A stretch of 52,782 nt of DNA from Croceicoccus ponticola. GTDB taxonomy: Bacteria > Pseudomonadota > Alphaproteobacteria > Sphingomonadales > Sphingomonadaceae. The translations under genes and the position numbers were made by a program. Below the pieces are notes generated by a model. It was not told the origin of the DNA, ran no database searches, and saw nothing but the letters and a program-made list of their open reading frames with translations. The stretch's first letter is position 1. Each line of letters begins with the position of its first letter. Positions 31,238 to 39,156 of this stretch are shown here, one piece after another. The DNA is taken from NCBI RefSeq assembly GCF_004004515.1, contig NZ_RXOL01000012.1:1-52782 (forward strand). Reading direction: 5' to 3'.

Positions 31238-33754
31238 TTACGTGTCGTCGCCGAAACGGAAGCCGACTTCGACGCCGAAGAAGCGCGGCGGACCGTACTG
31301 GGCATTCTGCCACAGACCCGCGACGTTCTGGACGGCAACCTTGTAACGCTCGTCGGTCAGGTTCTGGCCGACGAGGCGGACGTAGTACTTGTTGTCCACC
31401 TGGCTGAGCGTGATCGACCCGTTCACCAGAGTGCGCGCGTCGAGGAAGGTATTGCCGTTCGGATCGGTGATCGCTTGCGTGTTCAGGTTGCGGCTGACGT
31501 AGGCGACATTGCCGTTGAAGCGCAGGTCGTATTCCGAACCGACCGGCAGCTCATACGTGCTGTCGAGGGTCCACTGCCATTTCGGCGCACGGTCGAGCGG
31601 GGCGGACGAAAGGTCGTAACCCGCATCGCCCTGATCGTAACGGCCGTACTTGGCATCCTGATAGCCGAGCACGCCACGCAGGGTCAGACCGCTGAACGGA
31701 GTGGCCGATGTCTCGAGCTCGATACCCTTGACCGTGGCGCTGGCGGCGTTGACGAACCGGGTGAACTGGTTCGGCTGGCCGTTGACGACGATCGGCACGT
31801 TCAGCTGCTTCTGCAGATCCTTGTACTTCACGTAGAAGCCAGTGAGGTTGAAGCGCAGCCGGTTGTCGAAGAACTCCGACTTGACGCCTGCTTCCCAACT
31901 GTCCGCCTTTTCCGGCTGGGTCGCTGCGGCGACGGTGCGGAACGTGTCGTAATCGGTGCCGAACGGCGCAAATGTGCCGGCCTGATCGTTGAATCCACCA
32001 CCCTTGAATCCATGCGAGAAGGTGGCATAGGTGAAGATGTCATCGGTCGCCTGATAGCCGACGCTGGCGCGATAAGTCGGTTCGCGCCACTTGTCGCTGA
32101 CCGTGACGACCCCGAAAGGATAGTCGAAGACGTTGGCGTCGAGCGGTTCCTTGATATCGTCCACGATCGACGGATCAAAGCCGCCTTCCAACGTGGCGTA
32201 GAACGCCTGCTGGCGGCCATACCACGTCTTGTCTTCCCAGGTGTAGCGACCGCCGACAGTGATCGTCAGCTTGTCGGTCGCCTTCAGCGTTCCTTCGAGG
32301 AACATCGCCTTCGACTTCGCGTCCTGCGCATTGCACAACGTGTAGATCGTATCGTTCCAGTTGCCGAAGGGCAGCGGTCCGCTGGTGATGTCGAGGAAGC
32401 CGAGATACTGCGGGACGCAGAAGTTGGCCTTGTCCTTCTGATAGAAACCGCCCGCCACGAAGTCGAACGCACCGCCTAAATCGCTGGCGAAGCGCAGTTC
32501 CTGTTGCCAGGTCTTGCGGTCGTCGTCGCGCGATGCGTCAAAGAACGACAGGTAAGTGCCGTCGGTGCCGATCGCGGTCGCGCCGGCGTAGGAGTTCGGG
32601 ATGCGCGACTTTTGCTTGCGATAGCCCGAAACCGAAGTCAGCGTGCCGATGTCGGTTTCATAGTCGATGTTGGCATAGATGCCGTCGACATAGATGCGCT
32701 GACCCTGATCGAGGCCGAGTCCGGTGCGACCGGTATAGGCCGCGTTGTCGAGCGGATCGTCGCTGTTCGGATTACGGCCGGTCAGGTTCAGGATGTCCGT
32801 CAGGAACGGGACCGAACCGGTGTATTCGTCGTTTACGTTGACCGAGGGGACAACGTCGGAGTCGTCGCGGAACCATTCGTACTGGAACAGCGCAGAAATC
32901 CGCTCCGTCGGTTCGAGCAGCAGCTTGGCGCGGGCCGACCAGACCGAAGTTCCGCCCAGCGTTTCGCCGTCGAGACAACCTTCGACGCCGGACCACTTGC
33001 TGACGATCGGTACGCCATTGGGGTTTTCGTCTGTCCCGGGGGTGTTGAAAGTCGGCACTGGGCCATAGCAGGCGCCGTTCTTGTAATAGCCATCCGATGC
33101 TTCGTACCCGCCAACAAGGCGGATCGCGCCCCAGTCGCCGAGCGGCACATTGGCCGCGCCCTTCATGGCGTAGCTGCCAAAGCTGCCGGCTTCGAGCTTG
33201 CCTTCCATGCCGATGAAATTCAGCACGGGGCGCTTGGTACGCACGGTAACCGCGCCGCCGGTGGTGTTCTTGCCGAACAACGTACCTTGCGGGCCGCGCA
33301 GCACTTCGACCTGTTCGACGTCGAAGGTATCGAGAAGCTGCGTTTGCACCGAAGGCATCACGAAGTCGTCAACGAGCACCGCGACGGGCGGTTCGTAGTA
33401 GATGATGATCGAAGTTTGGCCGACGCCGCGCATGGCGAACGAGGCTGCGTTGAAGTTCGCGATCGTCGCGGCCGAAAAGTTCGGCACGAAGGCTGCAAGG
33501 TCGCCGATGTCGCGCGGGCTGGCCTGCTCGATCAGCTTGCTGTCGACCGCAGAAACCGCGACCGGGGTGGTCTGCAGGTCGGTTGCGCGACGGGTTGCGG
33601 TAACGACGATTTCGCCCAGGCCAGTGGTGGCGGCCGGGCCCTCATCGACCGTGTTGGTTGCCGATCCTGCGTCCTGAGCATGAGCCGGAAGCGCCAAGCA
33701 GGCTGCCGCGAGCGCGGCAGCACAAGTGGTGCGGTAAAGATTGCTGGTATTCAT
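31238..33754 (-). CDS. TonB-dependent outer membrane receptor (2)
   Basis: 838 aa. A signal peptide ends at 'LALPAHAQD'. TonB box-like 'GLGEIVVTATRR', plug with 'QVEVLRGPQGTLFGKNTTGG' and 'VTVRTKRPVLNF', then the barrel with many 'xxY/F' strands and a C-terminal 'FFGVEVGFRFGDD'. It is homologous to but clearly distinct from receptor 1 (23693). ATG 33754 follows AGGAGCAGGGG. Divergent from the NTF2-like gene at 33986; the 231-bp region between them has two operator-like sites. Substrate unknown; the presence of two receptors suggests either two import forms or a substrate/siderophore split. Confidence 0.93.
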   Translation of the reverse strand: MNTSNLYRTTCAAALAAACLALPAHAQDAGSATNTVDEGPAATTGLGEIVVTATRRATDLQTTPVAVSAVDSKLIEQASPRDIGDLAAFVPNFSAATIANFNAASFAMRGVGQTSIIIYYEPPVAVLVDDFVMPSVQTQLLDTFDVEQVEVLRGPQGTLFGKNTTGGAVTVRTKRPVLNFIGMEGKLEAGSFGSYAMKGAANVPLGDWGAIRLVGGYEASDGYYKNGACYGPVPTFNTPGTDENPNGVPIVSKWSGVEGCLDGETLGGTSVWSARAKLLLEPTERISALFQYEWFRDDSDVVPSVNVNDEYTGSVPFLTDILNLTGRNPNSDDPLDNAAYTGRTGLGLDQGQRIYVDGIYANIDYETDIGTLTSVSGYRKQKSRIPNSYAGATAIGTDGTYLSFFDASRDDDRKTWQQELRFASDLGGAFDFVAGGFYQKDKANFCVPQYLGFLDITSGPLPFGNWNDTIYTLCNAQDAKSKAMFLEGTLKATDKLTITVGGRYTWEDKTWYGRQQAFYATLEGGFDPSIVDDIKEPLDANVFDYPFGVVTVSDKWREPTYRASVGYQATDDIFTYATFSHGFKGGGFNDQAGTFAPFGTDYDTFRTVAAATQPEKADSWEAGVKSEFFDNRLRFNLTGFYVKYKDLQKQLNVPIVVNGQPNQFTRFVNAASATVKGIELETSATPFSGLTLRGVLGYQDAKYGRYDQGDAGYDLSSAPLDRAPKWQWTLDSTYELPVGSEYDLRFNGNVAYVSRNLNTQAITDPNGNTFLDARTLVNGSITLSQVDNKYYVRLVGQNLTDERYKVAVQNVAGLWQNAQYGPPRFFGVEVGFRFGDDT

Positions 33755-33827
33755 CCCCTGCTCCTGTCTTCGTCCCCAACATTTTTCGGGTAACGGACAG
33801 GAATGTAAGCATGCCGATCACAGATAA

Positions 33828-33845
33828 TCAATCATGAATGTTTTT
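33828..33845. promoter_or_regulatory. operator-like site (a) before NTF2-like operon
   Basis: TCAATCATGAATGTTTTT followed by TTTGCG. The left half matches the 7820/26155 motif (CAATCATG); the right half is weak. It lies 73 bases upstream of the receptor 2 start on the minus strand. Confidence 0.4.
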
Positions 33846-33898
33846 TTTGCGATTTCGGTGGAAAGTGTTGTCGGAAAGCCGCAGCCCGTGCCTCAGAT

Positions 33899-33916
33899 AA
33901 GTTCAAGCATGATTGT
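33899..33916. promoter_or_regulatory. operator-like site (b) before NTF2-like operon
   Basis: The right half CATGATTGT (33908-33916) is identical to that at 14620 and is followed by TTTTTTCTGCG, while the left half is poor. TTGTTT at 33914 with TATCCT about 16 bases further could also be a -35/-10 pair for the rightward operon. Confidence 0.4.
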
Positions 33917-33985
33917 TTTTTTCTGCGAGCGGTCTATCCTTTGCCGCGACGATCCCGTTCGAACGGGGCGCGAAAGGAGAAGAGG

Positions 33986-34600
33986 ATGGTCACTACCACT
34001 CATGCCGCCCCCAATCCCACTGTCGTATCGGACGCGGAGATCGAGGATCTGATTGCGCGGCGGGACATTTATGCCGTGCTCACCCGTTACAGCCGCGCGC
34101 TCGACAGGGCGGACGTCGACCTTATGAAAAGCGTCTATTGGCCGGACGGATCGGATTCGCACGGAGTGTTCGACGGCAACGCGGTTGAGTTTTCCGAATT
34201 CATCGTCCGTGAAATCCAGGAATGGTTCGAAGTGACCATGCACGGGCTGATGAACGTCCATATGGAAATCGACGGCGACCGCGCCGCGACCGAGACCTAC
34301 CTGTTCGCCTATCATAAGGTGCGCGAGGAGAAGGCCGAGGAGATTTTTGGCTCGCGCTACATGCAACAGTTCGGCGGTGCCGGACTGGACCCCGGGCATC
34401 ACCATTTCTTCTTCGGCGGACGCTATCTCGATCAGTTCGAACGGCGGAACGGCGAATGGCGCATCTTCCGCCGGCAAGTGGTGATGGACTGGAACGAGAA
34501 CCGGCCGTCGAACGAAATCCTCGATCAAGGCATGTTCGCGACGCTGCGCCCGCTGGGCGAACGCGGGCCGGGGGACCCGGTGTGGAGCAACAAGCCATGA
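33986..34600 (+). CDS. NTF2/SnoaL-like protein (A)
   Basis: 204 aa from ATG 33986 (GAAAGGAGAAGAGG site). SnoaL_4-type NTF2-like fold: 'IEDLIARRDIYAVLTRYSRA', 'YWPDGSDSHGVFDGNA', and a closing 'GEWRIFRRQVVMDWNENRPS'. It is closely paralogous to the next gene (shared LTRYxRALDRAD, YWPDGxDxHG, GRYLDxFExRxGEWRI), so the pair is a tandem duplication. First gene of a rightward operon with overlapping stops and starts. Possible dehydratase, cyclase or isomerase on a pathway intermediate, or a non-canonical small subunit of the Rieske oxygenases, whose classical beta subunits have the same fold; neither is proven. Confidence 0.85.
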   Translation: MVTTTHAAPNPTVVSDAEIEDLIARRDIYAVLTRYSRALDRADVDLMKSVYWPDGSDSHGVFDGNAVEFSEFIVREIQEWFEVTMHGLMNVHMEIDGDRAATETYLFAYHKVREEKAEEIFGSRYMQQFGGAGLDPGHHHFFFGGRYLDQFERRNGEWRIFRRQVVMDWNENRPSNEILDQGMFATLRPLGERGPGDPVWSNKP

Positions 34601-35220
34601 CGGCCGAGCAATCCGCGATGGGCGGAGGCAGGGCGCGGCTGGCCGAGCTTGTTGCGGTGCGCGACGTTTACGACGTGTTGACCCGCTATTGCCGCGCACT
34701 CGACCGTGCCGATCTCGCTATGATGGAAAGCGTGTATTGGCCGGACGGAGAGGACATCCACGGCATTTACGTCGGCCGCGCCAGCGAATTCGTGCCGTTC
34801 ATCATCGGCGAGATCACCAAGTATTTCACGATGGGCACGCATTGCCTGCTCAACGTCCATATCGACGTCGATGGCGATTTCGCGGCCAGCGAATCCACGC
34901 TTTATTCCGCCTGCCGCGTCCGTAACGACATGGCACAGGACATGCTCGGTTCCGATTATTTCGCGCAGCTTGCAGGCAAGGGGCTGGATGCGGACCACGA
35001 AATGTTCGTCATGGCGGGTCGCTATCTCGACAGGTTCGAAAAACGCGGCGGCGAATGGCGCATCCTGCGCCGCATGGTCGTCACCGACTGGAACGCCTGC
35101 CACCCGTCGAACCAGATCCTAGACGAAGGAATGCACCGGACCCTGCGCCCGATCGGCGAATGGGGGAAGTGCGATCCGGTCTATGCCAATTCCCGATTTG
35201 TAGAAGGAGCAACGCCATGA
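34597..35220 (+). CDS. NTF2/SnoaL-like protein (B)
   Basis: 207 aa. ATG 34597 overlaps the preceding stop by four bases (ATGA). 'LAELVAVRDVYDVLTRYCRA', 'YWPDGEDIHGIYVGRA', 'CLLNVHIDVDGDFAAS' and 'GEWRILRRMVVTDWNACHPS' follow the same pattern as protein A. Retention of the same Asp, His and Arg positions in both suggests two active copies or a hetero-oligomer. Its stop overlaps the start of protein C. Confidence 0.85.
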   Translation: MTAEQSAMGGGRARLAELVAVRDVYDVLTRYCRALDRADLAMMESVYWPDGEDIHGIYVGRASEFVPFIIGEITKYFTMGTHCLLNVHIDVDGDFAASESTLYSACRVRNDMAQDMLGSDYFAQLAGKGLDADHEMFVMAGRYLDRFEKRGGEWRILRRMVVTDWNACHPSNQILDEGMHRTLRPIGEWGKCDPVYANSRFVEGATP

Positions 35221-35771
35221 GCGACCTTGAATCCCGCATCGCCCGACTAGAAGCCGAATCCCAGATCCGCCAGCTGATCGCGCATTACAGCTTCGACATC
35301 GACGACCGGATCATCGAATCGGTCCGCAATCTGTTCACCGAAGACGGCATCATCCGTTCGAAGGATGGCGTGATGTTCGCGCAAGGACCCGATGCGATCA
35401 TCGATCAATATCATGGCCGTTTCGACGTGCTTGGCCCCGGCCACCACTTCATGCACGACGTCCAGATCGACTTCGTCGGCGACGGATCGAAAGAAGCGAC
35501 GGGGCGCGTTTCGGGCCATGCCGAACTGCAGCGCAAGGGGAAGATGATGGTCGCCGCGATCCGCTATGACGACAAGTATCGCAACACGGCCGACGGCTGG
35601 AAATTCGCAGAGCGCGTGATCCAGTTCCTTTATTACGTGCCGATTTCGGAATATCCGGACATCCTGCTGAAAGCGAACCGCAATTACGCATACGAAACGC
35701 CCGGCCCGGCCGATTTTCCCGAACGCCTGCCGAGCTGGATCGAATACCACAAACAGCGCGAAAACGCGTAA
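35217..35771 (+). CDS. NTF2/SnoaL-like protein (C)
   Basis: 184 aa. ATG 35217 overlaps the preceding stop (ATGA), and GAAGGAG precedes it. It begins with a short coiled-coil-like 'LESRIARLEAESQIRQLIAH', then 'NLFTEDGIIRSKDGVMFAQG', 'GHHFMHDVQIDFVGDGSKEA' and 'WKFAERVIQFLYYVPISEYP', again the NTF2-like cone but more distant from A and B. Third member of the array. Function unknown. Confidence 0.83.
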   Translation: MSDLESRIARLEAESQIRQLIAHYSFDIDDRIIESVRNLFTEDGIIRSKDGVMFAQGPDAIIDQYHGRFDVLGPGHHFMHDVQIDFVGDGSKEATGRVSGHAELQRKGKMMVAAIRYDDKYRNTADGWKFAERVIQFLYYVPISEYPDILLKANRNYAYETPGPADFPERLPSWIEYHKQRENA

Positions 35772-35784
35772 GGAGAGACACCCG

Positions 35785-36087
35785 ATGGCCTATACCTTCC
35801 TGTCCCGCTTTCGCATCAAGGATAACAAGCAGGACGAGTTCATCGACCTTGCGCAAAAGATGCAGAAGCAGGCGCCCGACGAGCCGGGCACGCTGCACTT
35901 CCAGTTCTTTCGCCTTGGCGAACCCGGCATGTTCGCTGTGCTCGAAAGCTTCGTCGACGAAGCGGCCGACAAGGCGCACATGGAATATCCGCAGAACAAG
36001 CCGCTGATCGATGGCATGATCGGCTGCATGGACGGCAGCTACGAACGCGAAATGCTGTTCGATCTAGACCGTCAGCCGGAGTATTGA
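35785..36087 (+). CDS. ABM-family protein (putative quinol monooxygenase-like)
   Basis: 100 aa, one dimeric alpha/beta-barrel domain: 'YTFLSRFRIKDNKQDEFIDL', 'DEPGTLHFQFFRLGEPGMFA', 'VLESFVDEAADKAHMEY'. It starts 13 bases after the NTF2-like C stop with AAGGAGAG. ABM proteins work as cofactor-independent monooxygenases, isomerases or decarboxylase helpers. The next gene is a second ABM protein, so a heterodimer is possible. Confidence 0.83.
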   Translation: MAYTFLSRFRIKDNKQDEFIDLAQKMQKQAPDEPGTLHFQFFRLGEPGMFAVLESFVDEAADKAHMEYPQNKPLIDGMIGCMDGSYEREMLFDLDRQPEY

Positions 36088-36089
36088 GC

Positions 36090-36386
36090 ATGTCTGCCAA
36101 AAGCTTCGTCGCCGTCCTGAAGACGAAACCCGAAAAGCGCGAGGAAATGATCGCGTTGCAGAGCGAGCTGAAAGGCCTCGTCTTCAAGCATGAGCCCGAC
36201 GCGCAGGTCTACGAATTGCTGCAATCGGACGACGACCCCGACACGTTCAACGTCGTCGCCACGTTCAAGGACGATGCCGCGTTCGAAAAGCACATGTCGA
36301 TCGACTTCCATGACCGGCTGGTCCCGCCGATCCTGGATTGCCTGGCCGAGGACATGCAGCTGAGCTTCTTCCGCTCCCTCGGCTGA
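36090..36386 (+). CDS. ABM-like small protein
   Basis: 98 aa from ATG 36090, with CCGGAG eight bases before; a TTG at 36084 inside the previous stop is unlikely. 'KSFVAVLKTKPEKREEMIAL', 'HEPDAQVYELLQSDDDPDTF', 'NVVATFKDDAAFEKHMS' match the ABM domain, less closely than its neighbour. Two bases separate it from the preceding stop, and it ends five bases before the convergent GNAT stop, so it closes the five-gene operon. Confidence 0.78.
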   Translation: MSAKSFVAVLKTKPEKREEMIALQSELKGLVFKHEPDAQVYELLQSDDDPDTFNVVATFKDDAAFEKHMSIDFHDRLVPPILDCLAEDMQLSFFRSLG

Positions 36387-36390
36387 ACGA

Positions 36391-36939
36391 TCAGGCGGCG
36401 CTCGCCTCCCACTCGGGGGCGAGCACGGCCATCGTGTGGGAATCGATCCACTCGCCGTCCCAGTAGAGGGCGTCGCGGCGCGTTCCCTCCAGCGTGTAGC
36501 CGACTTTCTCGTAAGATCGGATTGCGCGCGGGTTGAAGGCATAGACGCCCAGTTCGATGCGATGGTGATCGACTTCCTCGATGCCGAACTTCGTCATCAG
36601 GCGCATCGCTTCGGTTCCCAGTCCAGTATTGCGCGATGCAGGCTCCCAGATGACGACGCGGATATTGGCAGAGCGGTTGTCCCAGTCGATCTCGTTCAGC
36701 ACGACTTCGCCGATCATTCTGCCATCGACCTCGATGGCATAGTCCCAGCGGTCGTCCGCCGCCGCGACCATCGCGCAGTGCTTCTCGACGCGCCTTGCCG
36801 TGAATATCTCGTGCGTGCCGGTAAGTCGGTTCGATTCCTCGTCCTCCAGCCCCGCGACCATGACGTCCGCATCGTCGGCCGTGACGGGTCTTAGCGTGAT
36901 CCTCTCGCCGTGTAGGGTCGGTTTTCCCGGATTTCTCAT
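36391..36939 (-). CDS. GNAT-family N-acetyltransferase (RimJ/RimL-like)
   Basis: 182 aa from ATG 36939 (AAAGGAG six bases before); this ATG overlaps the stop of the upstream 2OG oxygenase gene (ATGA). Acetyl-CoA-binding segment 'NIRVVIWEPASRNTGLGTEA' with R/Q-x-x-G-x-G/A-like 'RNTGLG', and 'GVYAFNPRAIRSYEKVGYTL', typical of RimJ/RimL-type enzymes acting on protein N-termini or small amines. Context does not indicate a role in the catabolic pathway. Confidence 0.88.
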   Translation of the reverse strand: MRNPGKPTLHGERITLRPVTADDADVMVAGLEDEESNRLTGTHEIFTARRVEKHCAMVAAADDRWDYAIEVDGRMIGEVVLNEIDWDNRSANIRVVIWEPASRNTGLGTEAMRLMTKFGIEEVDHHRIELGVYAFNPRAIRSYEKVGYTLEGTRRDALYWDGEWIDSHTMAVLAPEWEASAA

Positions 36940-37568
36940 TTCCACTCCTTTTCCCGATACCACTGCGTGATGACGTATTTGAGGCCGGATCTGACCTTCA
37001 TCCCGTGATGCAGCGTCGCGGGATTGGGCGATCCGTCGGGGCGCCTGTTGTTCCAGCAGACCAGCCGGCCCGCGTCCGGTTTGAACATCTTGTCAGCAGC
37101 TTTGAACCGGGTGGCACCGCCCGCTTCGGGTTCGTTGAGATAGACCATGAAAGTCCATGTTCGCTGTCCGGCGACGCTGCAATATTTCGCGTAATCCGCT
37201 CCGCCCGGTTCGAAATAATCGGTGTGGCCCTTGAACTCCTGCCCCGGCGCGTACCTTTGCCCTTGCGACGGTTCGGCAAAGACGGGGTCGATGCCCGAAA
37301 CTTCCGTGAACAGCGCGCGCAATTCCTGCACCACAGCTTCGTCCATCGGGAGGTCGCAGGTTTCGCTGGTGCGGAAATAGGCGTCGCCGTTGGGGTCCGC
37401 GATGGTGGACGGGCGGCGATTGGCCTCGATCAGGGCGATCAGATCGGCTCGCATGTCGCGCGGCACGAATCCGCGTAGGGAAAACAGCTCCAGCTTGGGC
37501 GAAGGCACCCGTTGCATTCCGGGCCATTGCCGCAATCGGGCCGCTACCGATTCACCGAAATCCTGCAT
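36936..37568 (-). CDS. prolyl-4-hydroxylase-like 2OG-Fe(II) oxygenase
   Basis: 210 aa from ATG 37568 (GGGACGAGG upstream); a TTG at 37604 would add 12 residues but lacks a binding site. The P4Hc-type double-stranded beta-helix is visible: 'FKGHTDYFEPGG' with His115-x-Asp117, distal His in 'ATLHHGMKV', and a basic residue (SGLKYVITQWYR) for 2-oxoglutarate. No signal peptide. It hydroxylates an unknown protein or metabolite. Its stop overlaps the GNAT start, so the two are co-translated; a hydroxylase-acetyltransferase pair acting on one protein target is conceivable (inference). Confidence 0.88.
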   Translation of the reverse strand: MQDFGESVAARLRQWPGMQRVPSPKLELFSLRGFVPRDMRADLIALIEANRRPSTIADPNGDAYFRTSETCDLPMDEAVVQELRALFTEVSGIDPVFAEPSQGQRYAPGQEFKGHTDYFEPGGADYAKYCSVAGQRTWTFMVYLNEPEAGGATRFKAADKMFKPDAGRLVCWNNRRPDGSPNPATLHHGMKVRSGLKYVITQWYREKEWK

Positions 37569-37917
37569 CCTCGTCCCGATAGGCAATTTGCACAGCAGAG
37601 CCAAGCGGGTGCCGGGCCCAGGTCATCTCAGAGGAGAGAAGGACAGGAGCAATGGCCCGGCATCATAGCCCAACGTGTTGGTTTCCCCGCGCGTGGGCTA
37701 TGCAGCGCCTAACCTTAGGAACGAAAGACGCACCGGCCAGCTACGCGAGCGCCGATTGAGCGCTTATTTTTCCGCGTATCGATGGATGGGCGCTGGCACG
37801 GCGAACTGACCTTGACCTTGGGCGTTGTCACGTGCGAATGGCAGTCCGATTCCGAGGCAAGCTGTAAAAATCTCCTGTAAAAAAATCAGGGCGACTATCC
37901 AGCCAAGTCTCCGAAAC
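37569..37917. other. intergenic region before tRNA-Gly, no clear gene
   Basis: 349 bases with no conserved frame that I can support. A 35-codon frame at 37652-37759 (+) starts ATG after AGGAGC but its translation (MARHHSPTCWFPRAWAMQRL...) resembles nothing known to me and has poor codon bias. The stretch before the tRNA has two A-runs (37865-37870 and 37879-37885) that may belong to the tRNA promoter region. Confidence 0.5.
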
Positions 37918-37991
37918 GCGGGCGTAGCTCAATGGCAGAGCAGAAGCTTCCCAAGCTTACGACGAGGGTTCGATTCCCTTCGCCCGCTCCA
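37918..37991 (+). tRNA. tRNA-Gly (anticodon CCC)
   Basis: Full cloverleaf: acceptor GCGGGCG paired with CGCCCGC, D arm GCTC...GAGC, anticodon loop TTCCCAA giving anticodon CCC, T arm GAGGG-TTCGATT-CCCTT, discriminator T, and encoded CCA at 37989-37991. 74 nt including CCA. It closely matches bacterial tRNA-Gly(CCC). The first anticodon-stem pair is a mismatch (G-A). It reads GGG codons. Confidence 0.96.
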
Positions 37992-38000
37992 TTTCCACAC

Positions 38001-38045
38001 CACATTGGGCCAGACCACATAGGGCCAGACCATATAGGGATACTC
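38001..38045. repeat. short 15-bp tandem repeat just 3' of tRNA-Gly
   Basis: CACATTGGGCCAGAC, CACATAGGGCCAGAC, and a third decayed copy CATATAGGGATACTC follow directly in register. The three units start 10 bases after the tRNA end. No function apparent. Confidence 0.6.
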
Positions 38046-38192
38046 GCTTAGCGCGGGCGTAAGCGACGGTTATGGCCTGTGCCCTAGATCTTTCCTCCCA
38101 ATGGATCGGAAGGGACGAAAGTCGGCAGGCGCAGTCATGAACGCTGGGCGATCCGGGTCGCGGGCTGCTATCGCTCTCCCACCGGGGGAGAC

Positions 38193-38474
38193 GTGTTCAT
38201 TTCAGTGGCCGATGTCTCGGAATACGGTTGCTGCTTCGTCAATCCGTCACGCAACCTTTTCATCGGCGATGCGGTGATGGTCTACATCGACGGGCTCGAC
38301 CCGGTGGAGGCCGAAGTGCGATGGCACGACCGCGGGATCAGGGCCGGGTTCCGGTTCAAACGACCGCTCGACAAGCAACAGATGGAGCTTTTGGTCAGCC
38401 ATTGCGGCGCCCGCGCAAAGCCGGTGCCGGAACTGTGGCGCGATATGGAATGGACTGGCGAGCGCGCCCTTTAA
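38193..38474 (+). CDS. PilZ-domain protein (c-di-GMP binding) with start-codon problem
   Basis: From GTG 38193 the frame gives 93 aa, but the same frame is open back to 38088 and the upstream part encodes RRSHERWAIRVAG, which contains the PilZ RxxxR motif (about 38127-38150). The second motif D/NxSxxG (DVSEYG) lies at the beginning of the GTG form. The whole PilZ domain therefore needs residues upstream of any ATG/GTG/TTG in this frame. Either an unusual start (e.g. ATC 38088) is used, or a frameshift separates the ATG at 38101 (another frame) from the body, or the GTG form is a truncated protein without full nucleotide binding. PilZ proteins transmit c-di-GMP signals to motility or adhesion systems; a LapG/RTX adhesin locus lies 4 kb downstream. 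Confidence 0.7.
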   Translation: MFISVADVSEYGCCFVNPSRNLFIGDAVMVYIDGLDPVEAEVRWHDRGIRAGFRFKRPLDKQQMELLVSHCGARAKPVPELWRDMEWTGERAL

Positions 38475-38499
38475 AAAGGCACGACGCTCGCCGCCGGGA

Positions 38500-39156
38500 T
38501 CAACGTATCGGGCAGTCCGGATTGAGCCGGAAATTCAGGTAATTGTCGACCGAGCGCATCAGCTCGTCGAACTCGTGCTCGAAGAAGTGGTTCGCGCGCG
38601 GGATTTCGTCGTGATGGATGGTGATGTGCTTTTGCGTGCGCAGCTTGTCGACCAGCTTCTGCACCGCGCCTGGCGTCACGACCGTATCGGCCGCACCCTG
38701 AATGACGATGCCCGAAGCAGGGCACGGGGCCAGGAACGAGAAATCGTACATATTCGCGGGAGGGGCGATCGAGATGAAGCCGCGGATTTCAGGCCGACGC
38801 ATCATCAGCTGCATGCCGATCAGCGCGCCGAACGAAACGCCGGCAATCCATGTCACCTGCGCTTCGGGATGGATCGTCTGAACCCAGTCCAGCGCGGACG
38901 CAGCATCGGAAAGTTCGCCGATGCCGTTATCGAAACTGCCCTGACTGCGACCGACGCCGCGGAAATTGAAGCGCAGGACGGCAAAGCCGCGCGCGACGAA
39001 ATCCTTGTACAGAGCCTGCGTGATCCGTTCGTTCATCGTGCCACCGCCCTGAGGGTGCGGGTGCAGGATCATCGCCAACGGCGCGCGCGGACGCGGTGCG
39101 GGATGGTAGCGGCCTTCGAGCCGACCTTCGGGTCCGGGGAAAATTACGGAGGGCAA
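38500..39156 (-). CDS. alpha/beta-hydrolase (dienelactone-hydrolase-like)
   Basis: 218 aa from TTG 39156, with GAGGAT about five bases upstream; a longer open frame upstream lacks a site. 'VIFPGPEGRLEGRYHP' then 'AMILHPHPQGGGTMNE' (oxyanion region), nucleophile elbow GVSFG, Asp in 'GAADTVVTPG' and His in 'RANHFFEHEF'. Cytoplasmic hydrolase of the type widely found beside cysteine desulfurase genes in sphingomonads; substrate unknown. Divergent from the desulfurase at 39315. Confidence 0.87.
   Translation of the reverse strand: MPSVIFPGPEGRLEGRYHPAPRPRAPLAMILHPHPQGGGTMNERITQALYKDFVARGFAVLRFNFRGVGRSQGSFDNGIGELSDAASALDWVQTIHPEAQVTWIAGVSFGALIGMQLMMRRPEIRGFISIAPPANMYDFSFLAPCPASGIVIQGAADTVVTPGAVQKLVDKLRTQKHITIHHDEIPRANHFFEHEFDELMRSVDNYLNFRLNPDCPIR

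Noticed and set aside
1-37604. Assignment of the cluster to a specific substrate such as steroids, bile acids or diterpenoids
   Set aside because: Families fit several hydrophobic substrates; no diagnostic gene (e.g. a steroid ring-cleavage dioxygenase or thiolase set) is visible.
37652-37759. A 35-codon frame with an AGGAGC site
   Set aside because: Its translation has no similarity that I recognise and its codon use is poor; I kept it only as a note in the intergenic entry.
37825-38022. A 65-codon frame over the tRNA-Gly gene
   Set aside because: It is the translation of the tRNA itself; such frames recur over tRNA genes and are not proteins.
37918-38045. tRNA-Gly as the attachment site of an integrated island covering 1-37.6 kb
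   Set aside because: The accessory region lies on the 5' side of the tRNA, no integrase is visible, and no repeat of the tRNA 3' end was seen in the window.
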